Assembly: GCF_004793475.1 (NCBI RefSeq)
Contig: NZ_SRYZ01000040.1
Coordinates: forward strand, 1-35,506
Length of the DNA: 35,506 nt
Reading direction: 5' to 3'
Source of the DNA: Bacteroides muris (ex Afrizal et al. 2022)
GTDB taxonomy: Bacteria > Bacteroidota > Bacteroidia > Bacteroidales > Bacteroidaceae
Shown piece after piece: positions 31,177-35,506 of this stretch. The translations under genes and the position numbers were made by a program. The notes below the pieces were generated by a model. The model was not told the origin of the DNA, made no database searches, and saw nothing but the letters and a program-made list of their open reading frames with translations. Position 1 is the stretch's first letter. Each line of letters opens with the position of its first letter.

Positions 31177-32871
31177 TTAATTACTGCCAAATACATAAGA
31201 TACACTTAAAGAAAGCTTATTCTGCTTCGTTTTATAATCACCTAATGACTCATAAGATTTATGGTTGGTGATACCTTTGGCATATTGTGCATTGATCTGC
31301 ACCAGTCCAACCCGGAAGCCAAGCCCTATTTCAGCAGCCATATTGAAACGTTTTGGGAAAGCTTCTTCTCCATAAAAATCAGTAAAATCTTCAAGATTAT
31401 CTTCATCGTCAGTGTAAGCACCATACACACTGTAGTTGAAGCCTAAACCGCCATGTACCGATAATGCCACTTTATTTGCAAAAGGCAATCTGTAATAAGC
31501 ATGCAACGGAACATAGATACAATGCTCCATAAATTGATTGTAATCATAGTCATCGTTCCACGACATATACAATTCATAGAATACTCCAGAATAAAGCCCG
31601 AGTCCGAAAGAAAAACATGGCTGGAAATGCAACCCAAGCTGCATGCCATGTAGTGACTTTCCTTCCCCATCATCCCAAACTCCATTTTCTTTCAGTTTCT
31701 CCCCTTCCCCTCTGGTCACCAATTGCTTTGACACGTATCCCATCGAGAATCCCACCGGACAAACATCATATTCGCGTTGCCAAGGCCATACAAAAGAATT
31801 GCGTGCGGAAATCTTGAATTCTTGTTCCACATCCATGTCTTTGGTTATCCTTATCTTCCGCTTTTTACTATTTCCATAGTAAATCATGTTCATATCGTAG
31901 CTTTTCCCAATGGGCTTGGTCAATGTGTAAGAAGCCTGCCGGGTTCCCTCTTGTTTTCCGTCGATATAAAGATCCGCATCCACTTTTTTCCCGTTGTAGG
32001 TTGCGAAAGCTTCAAATGTCTTTTTCTTGATAGGCTCCAGTTTGATTTTAGTTTCAGAAAGTCCGCTTACGGTAAATGCCTTTGAATCCGTCTCTTGAAG
32101 GCTGAGCCTGGCTTCCACATTATAAGAATCGTAAGGCAACTCTATTGTCAACGGAGTTTTCCCTTTTTCTTCACCATTAATGAATAGCACCGCTCCGGTG
32201 GGATCGCTTATGAATTCCACCATTTTTCTTTCTCTGAGGTCATACTCAAAACGTACATTTTCTTCCGTCACTTCTATCTCCTCTTTTTTCAGTGTTTTCC
32301 CATTATGACTGATTGTAAGAGTATGCTTTCCAAGCGAAACGCCAGTAATGGTAGCCGGAGTATTTTCTTTTTGACCGGTTTCCAACGAAGCTATGGCACC
32401 CTCAGGTTTTGTTATAATGTTGATTGACATCGTTTTGTCATTCCTCAGCACAACGTCGTATGCTTGTTTAGGTTCCAACTTTATATTAGACAAGCGGTTG
32501 CTCATCCCATACTTATCGAGCCCGGCTTCCATATACGCATTCTCTGTGGGGGTAACAAAAAGCCATATCTCGTGTTCCGCTTCTTTCAGTTTGTCTTTGA
32601 TATCTTCAATCGGGGCACTGTTTCCGAAACTGAATTTTACGTTGGCTGCATCTGCCATCGTCATATTCTCAAATCTCACACGTACCCATGCGCAATCTTC
32701 TTCACCGTTGGAATCTTTCGGCCACCCGTTCTGGAACAAGGTTCCCAAATTTGCCATGCCGCCTGCCGATTTCACAATCCTGAAGGAGTGTAGTTGTAAT
32801 TGAGGCTTGTCTTGACCGTAAACCAAGCATGACAACATTATTACAAAAATAGCCAACAAAATCCTTTTCAT
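31177..32871 (-). CDS. PEGA-domain protein ending in an outer-membrane beta-barrel
   Basis: A 564-residue exported protein (signal peptide MKRILLAIFVIMLSCLVYGQ). Residues about 25-140 are a beta-rich region of unknown type. About 150-205 (IITKPEGAIASLETGQKENT) and about 217-262 (FISDPTGAVLFINGEEKGKT) are PEGA-type repeats, and about 285-360 reads as a third, divergent one. From about residue 370 an eight- to ten-strand barrel follows (GFSMGYVSKQL, LGLHFQPCFSFGLGLYSGVF, ALSVHGGLGFNYSVYG, and the final strand LSLSVSYVFG). PEGA domains bind surfaces or glycans, so the protein may display them on the cell wall side of the barrel. It starts 20 nt after the upstream gene. Confidence 0.75.
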   Translation of the reverse strand: MKRILLAIFVIMLSCLVYGQDKPQLQLHSFRIVKSAGGMANLGTLFQNGWPKDSNGEEDCAWVRVRFENMTMADAANVKFSFGNSAPIEDIKDKLKEAEHEIWLFVTPTENAYMEAGLDKYGMSNRLSNIKLEPKQAYDVVLRNDKTMSINIITKPEGAIASLETGQKENTPATITGVSLGKHTLTISHNGKTLKKEEIEVTEENVRFEYDLRERKMVEFISDPTGAVLFINGEEKGKTPLTIELPYDSYNVEARLSLQETDSKAFTVSGLSETKIKLEPIKKKTFEAFATYNGKKVDADLYIDGKQEGTRQASYTLTKPIGKSYDMNMIYYGNSKKRKIRITKDMDVEQEFKISARNSFVWPWQREYDVCPVGFSMGYVSKQLVTRGEGEKLKENGVWDDGEGKSLHGMQLGLHFQPCFSFGLGLYSGVFYELYMSWNDDYDYNQFMEHCIYVPLHAYYRLPFANKVALSVHGGLGFNYSVYGAYTDDEDNLEDFTDFYGEEAFPKRFNMAAEIGLGFRVGLVQINAQYAKGITNHKSYESLGDYKTKQNKLSLSVSYVFGSN

Positions 32872-32891
32872 AATTTATAAAGATTAAAACA

Positions 32892-34790
32892 TTAAAACTC
32901 AAATTTATTCATGAATTCATCCAATGTCAGCATGTTGGATTTCTCCGGTTGCCACAGCCTGACATGGATGACAGGAAGCTCCTTCGAAGCATCCAATATA
33001 AGGGTCAAATATCCTCGGTCAGAATAGATCGGTGAATTATACAATTGGTTAATTTGTATGGCAAACGCCGTTCCGCGAGGTATCCGTGGAGCATTTATCA
33101 CTTTGGTCTGGTTGTCTTCGAAAGTAAGGTGAATGTATTCCCGCTCATTGAAATGTCTCCGCAAATTGGAAAGATATTGTTGCTTGTTCTGTCGAGTAAA
33201 CCGCACATCTGTATTCCCGAAATCGATTGGCATCCCTTCAACTTGATTGGAAGAAGCTGTTTTCAATACCGTGCCGGTTATGATAATCGCTTCATCAGAG
33301 AATATCTTTTCAAGATAATCCAGCCTTTTTAAAGAATAAGCAGTCTGATAATCTTCCATGAATTGCAGAATGGTAAAACGCGATATTTCCGTCCACGAAG
33401 AGGCTGCGTTGAAAATGTCTTCCTCTGCCTTTTTGCTCAAAGCCAAAGCTACCGACTGGATTTTCTTGCTTTCTTCATTAAATCTGAATACCAAGTTTTC
33501 CATGAACGACTTCCCATTCCTGAATTTGATTTTCACCTTGCAGAAGCGTGCCAGAACTTGCGCGTTGGCTTGTATGAATTCATAATTCTGCTTTTCGCCT
33601 ACCAAAGAGACAGTTCCTGTCTTACTCAGTAAAGTCTCAAACAACTTATACCCTTCAGGAGTGAAATGCGGATAAGCAGCTTGGGGCGTTCCCTGCTTGA
33701 TGGCATTTTCCACCTGCTGCAAGACATTGGCAAGCTCTCCACTATTGGAAACTGTGGAAAGTTCCATCCGTTGCTTGGTACATATCGGTTCCGCAGGAAC
33801 TTCGGCTACAACAACAGAGGCTGCTGTTTCTTTCATACGCTTTTCATCAATAGCCATTGTGTTTTTCTTCACATTTACTTTGACAGGTATTTCTGCCAAA
33901 GCATTGTCTATCGGTGGAGCAGATATTTCTGAAAATATAGCCCTCAACTCTGCATCAAGATTCTCAGCTTCTTTGCGAAAACTATATTCATAGCGCATTT
34001 TCATCTTTCCATCGGCAGGCAATGAGACTAAATCCATTTCCCCGATGCCGTCTTTTACAACTAAAGGACCAACGAAAGACTGCCCATCGAAATAGCGTAG
34101 TTGTATGCTTGCCACATCCCGATTCTCATAGGTGAAACGCATTTTGGCAAAATAGCGGTTATCGCTATTGACACATTCTTCCAGATTTGCTCTGACGCGG
34201 GATATGACTGATTTTATCTTCAACGGCAGGAAAGTAAGACAATTCACCTCCTCGCCAGTATTGAAATCTGCATAGACAGCATCCCGATTGACCTTGGCGA
34301 GCATCAATGCCCAATAATAGTTGCGCAACGCATCGTCTATCTGTAATCTTTGTTCCGCAATCTTTCCGGTTTTTACAAAATCAAGAATCTTGTTCTTCCG
34401 TTCCTCAAACATTCGGTCAACCTCACTTTTGGCAACCCATCTGAAAACTTTGGCATTGGGTTCCGGTTCCAGAACAATCATTTCCACGTTTTGCAGGGAA
34501 GCAAAAGAAGATGATTTGACAAATCCCTTTTGAGCATAATATGAATATTCAACTCCCTCATTGACCAGTCTATTCTCATTTTCTTCTTGCATTGTCGTTG
34601 ATACACTGACTGATATTTGCCTAATAATTTGAGATAAAGCATCATGATCAGCCTCTTCTACCGTAGTACCATTTCCTTCTGCACTCCAATATTTAGAATC
34701 TGACTTTATATGCTGTATATTTACCTGGGCATACAAACCATAACTGCGAAAATTAATCAATATCAGAATTGTTAATATTAATACTCTCAT
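32892..34790 (-). CDS. exported LPP20-like and NTF2-like two-domain protein
   Basis: A 632-residue exported protein with a signal-peptide start MRVLILTILILINFRSYGLY, cleaved near AQ. Residues about 30-150 (KYWSAEGNGTTVEEADHDAL, IIRQISVSV, then a predicted helix with VDRMFEERKNKIL) resemble the LPP20-like fold, which recurs in flagellar and curli-type secretion proteins. A middle beta region (about 195-290) and a variable linker (300-350) follow. About 470-632 resembles the NTF2/SnoaL-like fold (ILQFMEDYQTAYSLKRLDYL then EKIFSDEAIIITGTV). Two domain assignments are from visual similarity only. It lies six bases after the upstream gene and 20 before the PEGA gene. Confidence 0.65.
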   Translation of the reverse strand: MRVLILTILILINFRSYGLYAQVNIQHIKSDSKYWSAEGNGTTVEEADHDALSQIIRQISVSVSTTMQEENENRLVNEGVEYSYYAQKGFVKSSSFASLQNVEMIVLEPEPNAKVFRWVAKSEVDRMFEERKNKILDFVKTGKIAEQRLQIDDALRNYYWALMLAKVNRDAVYADFNTGEEVNCLTFLPLKIKSVISRVRANLEECVNSDNRYFAKMRFTYENRDVASIQLRYFDGQSFVGPLVVKDGIGEMDLVSLPADGKMKMRYEYSFRKEAENLDAELRAIFSEISAPPIDNALAEIPVKVNVKKNTMAIDEKRMKETAASVVVAEVPAEPICTKQRMELSTVSNSGELANVLQQVENAIKQGTPQAAYPHFTPEGYKLFETLLSKTGTVSLVGEKQNYEFIQANAQVLARFCKVKIKFRNGKSFMENLVFRFNEESKKIQSVALALSKKAEEDIFNAASSWTEISRFTILQFMEDYQTAYSLKRLDYLEKIFSDEAIIITGTVLKTASSNQVEGMPIDFGNTDVRFTRQNKQQYLSNLRRHFNEREYIHLTFEDNQTKVINAPRIPRGTAFAIQINQLYNSPIYSDRGYLTLILDASKELPVIHVRLWQPEKSNMLTLDEFMNKFEF

Positions 34791-34796
34791 CGATGC

Positions 34797-35432
34797 CTAC
34801 TTGTTACTTCTTTTAGCCAATTCCTTTTCTATTTTTTCTTCGAATTTTTGAAATTGATATTCCATCTTTATTCTATCTTCATCCGGGACTTGCTGTTTTA
34901 CCTTATCAACTATTTTAGCCGCCATTTTAGTCACATCCCCCTGATACTCAACACAAACAAAGATATGATATTGACGATTGGGTTGCATATACTGATTCGT
35001 TTTTATCACTACAGTATTTTCAACGATTTCCTCTGCTATTTGCAACGCTTTCCCTTCTCCTTTACTGCCTTCATCTATGACACTTTGTCCCTCCGATGTT
35101 GTCCCCGCATACTTCTCCCATGAAAGATCAGCTTCATTCGTTGCAGTTTTGATTATGGCACTGATAGCACGTGCCAATGCAGCTCTTGCTTGTCCTTCTG
35201 CATAAGCTTTTGCAAACGACAACCGATGATTCGTTGCTTCTCCATAGGCACGTGTTGCCGGGCTTTGTTCAGCCAAAATCTGACATTCGTTCAACTCTAT
35301 TTCAGTCCCCCATGGGGCTTGTTTGGTACCTTTAGTCGTACCTCCTGGCGTTGTTACTTGCTTTGACCCTCCACATGCACCCAACAAACAGATTGATGCA
35401 ATAGCAAACACTAATGTTTTAAACTCTTTCAT
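34797..35432 (-). CDS. LPP20-like lipoprotein, first gene of the envelope operon
   Basis: A 211-residue lipoprotein (lipobox ICLLGAC, Cys20, followed by GGSK). Residues about 60-180 contain ATNHRLSFAKAYAEGQARAA then LARAISAII and NRQYHIFVCVEYQGDV, a pattern of the LPP20-like fold. The C-terminal 35 residues are a charged helix (MEYQFQKFEEKIEKELAKRS). The product is probably outer-membrane anchored and shares its fold type with the next gene, so the two may form a complex. The upstream 74 bases to the window edge hold a GCAAG...CTTGC dyad (35463-35477) and an A/T-rich stretch but no clear -7 box, so the promoter may be weak or lie beyond the edge. Confidence 0.72.
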   Translation of the reverse strand: MKEFKTLVFAIASICLLGACGGSKQVTTPGGTTKGTKQAPWGTEIELNECQILAEQSPATRAYGEATNHRLSFAKAYAEGQARAALARAISAIIKTATNEADLSWEKYAGTTSEGQSVIDEGSKGEGKALQIAEEIVENTVVIKTNQYMQPNRQYHIFVCVEYQGDVTKMAAKIVDKVKQQVPDEDRIKMEYQFQKFEEKIEKELAKRSNK

Positions 35433-35506
35433 AACGATTTCTTTTAAATTAATTTAAGTTTCGCAAGTTCAGCTTGCTAGTTTTAATTTGTAAATATCGC
35501 ATATAT

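Overview
The window looks like chromosome of a Bacteroides species (phylum Bacteroidota). The main evidence is the many promoters with the Bacteroides -7 box TAnnTTTG, often followed by C. Family content agrees: a DUF4836 lipoprotein, a CTnDOT-type tyrosine recombinase, remnants of a hybrid two-component propeller sensor, short CstA, GHL10 glycosidase-like and TonB-domain proteins. The species cannot be fixed from this sequence alone. All product names are read from sequence motifs and recalled family knowledge; no database search was run.

Left part (1-10000). A candidate small RNA (about 148-218) and a clear promoter precede a five-gene co-directional run: nucleoside-type MFS permease, bifunctional nuclease with UVR motif, rsmE, DUF4836 lipoprotein and an ABC ATPase. 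The ATPase's probable partner permease lies 3.6 kb further on at 8788. The space between holds a decayed mobilizable island: IntDOT-like integrase, small DNA-binding protein, iteron-like repeats, the C-terminal remnant of a MobV-like relaxase and an AT-rich GNAT acetyltransferase.

Middle part (10000-16850). This is a patchwork of small genes and decay. It has a 21-nt repeat array, fragments of a propeller sensor and of an unrecognised protein, an ABM monooxygenase, a PepSY-like secreted protein, an HxlR regulator, a DUF2400 protein and an AraC/GyrI-like regulator. A 64-bp palindrome next to the 3' tail of a lost EamA-type transporter follows, then a cell-wall amidase and O-acetylhomoserine sulfhydrylase.

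Right part (16850-29600). Here are a GH20 hexosaminidase lipoprotein, a malic enzyme-phosphotransacetylase fusion with a tiny overlapping membrane-protein gene, NADP-type glutamate dehydrogenase with its own strong promoter and long leader, and a lipoprotein carrying a TonB C-terminal domain. A dead HigBA toxin-antitoxin pair and a 22-nt dyad-repeat array follow, then a cstA operon with a small membrane protein and an outer-membrane barrel, and a GHL10 protein.

Far right (29671-35432, minus strand). Four tightly packed exported proteins form one operon: an LPP20-like lipoprotein, an LPP20-like/NTF2-like two-domain protein, a PEGA-domain protein ending in a beta-barrel, and a coiled-coil/proline-rich protein ending in a transglutaminase-like Cys-His-Asp domain. 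I do not recognise this set as a named pathway. It is the best candidate for an undescribed cell-envelope system in the window.
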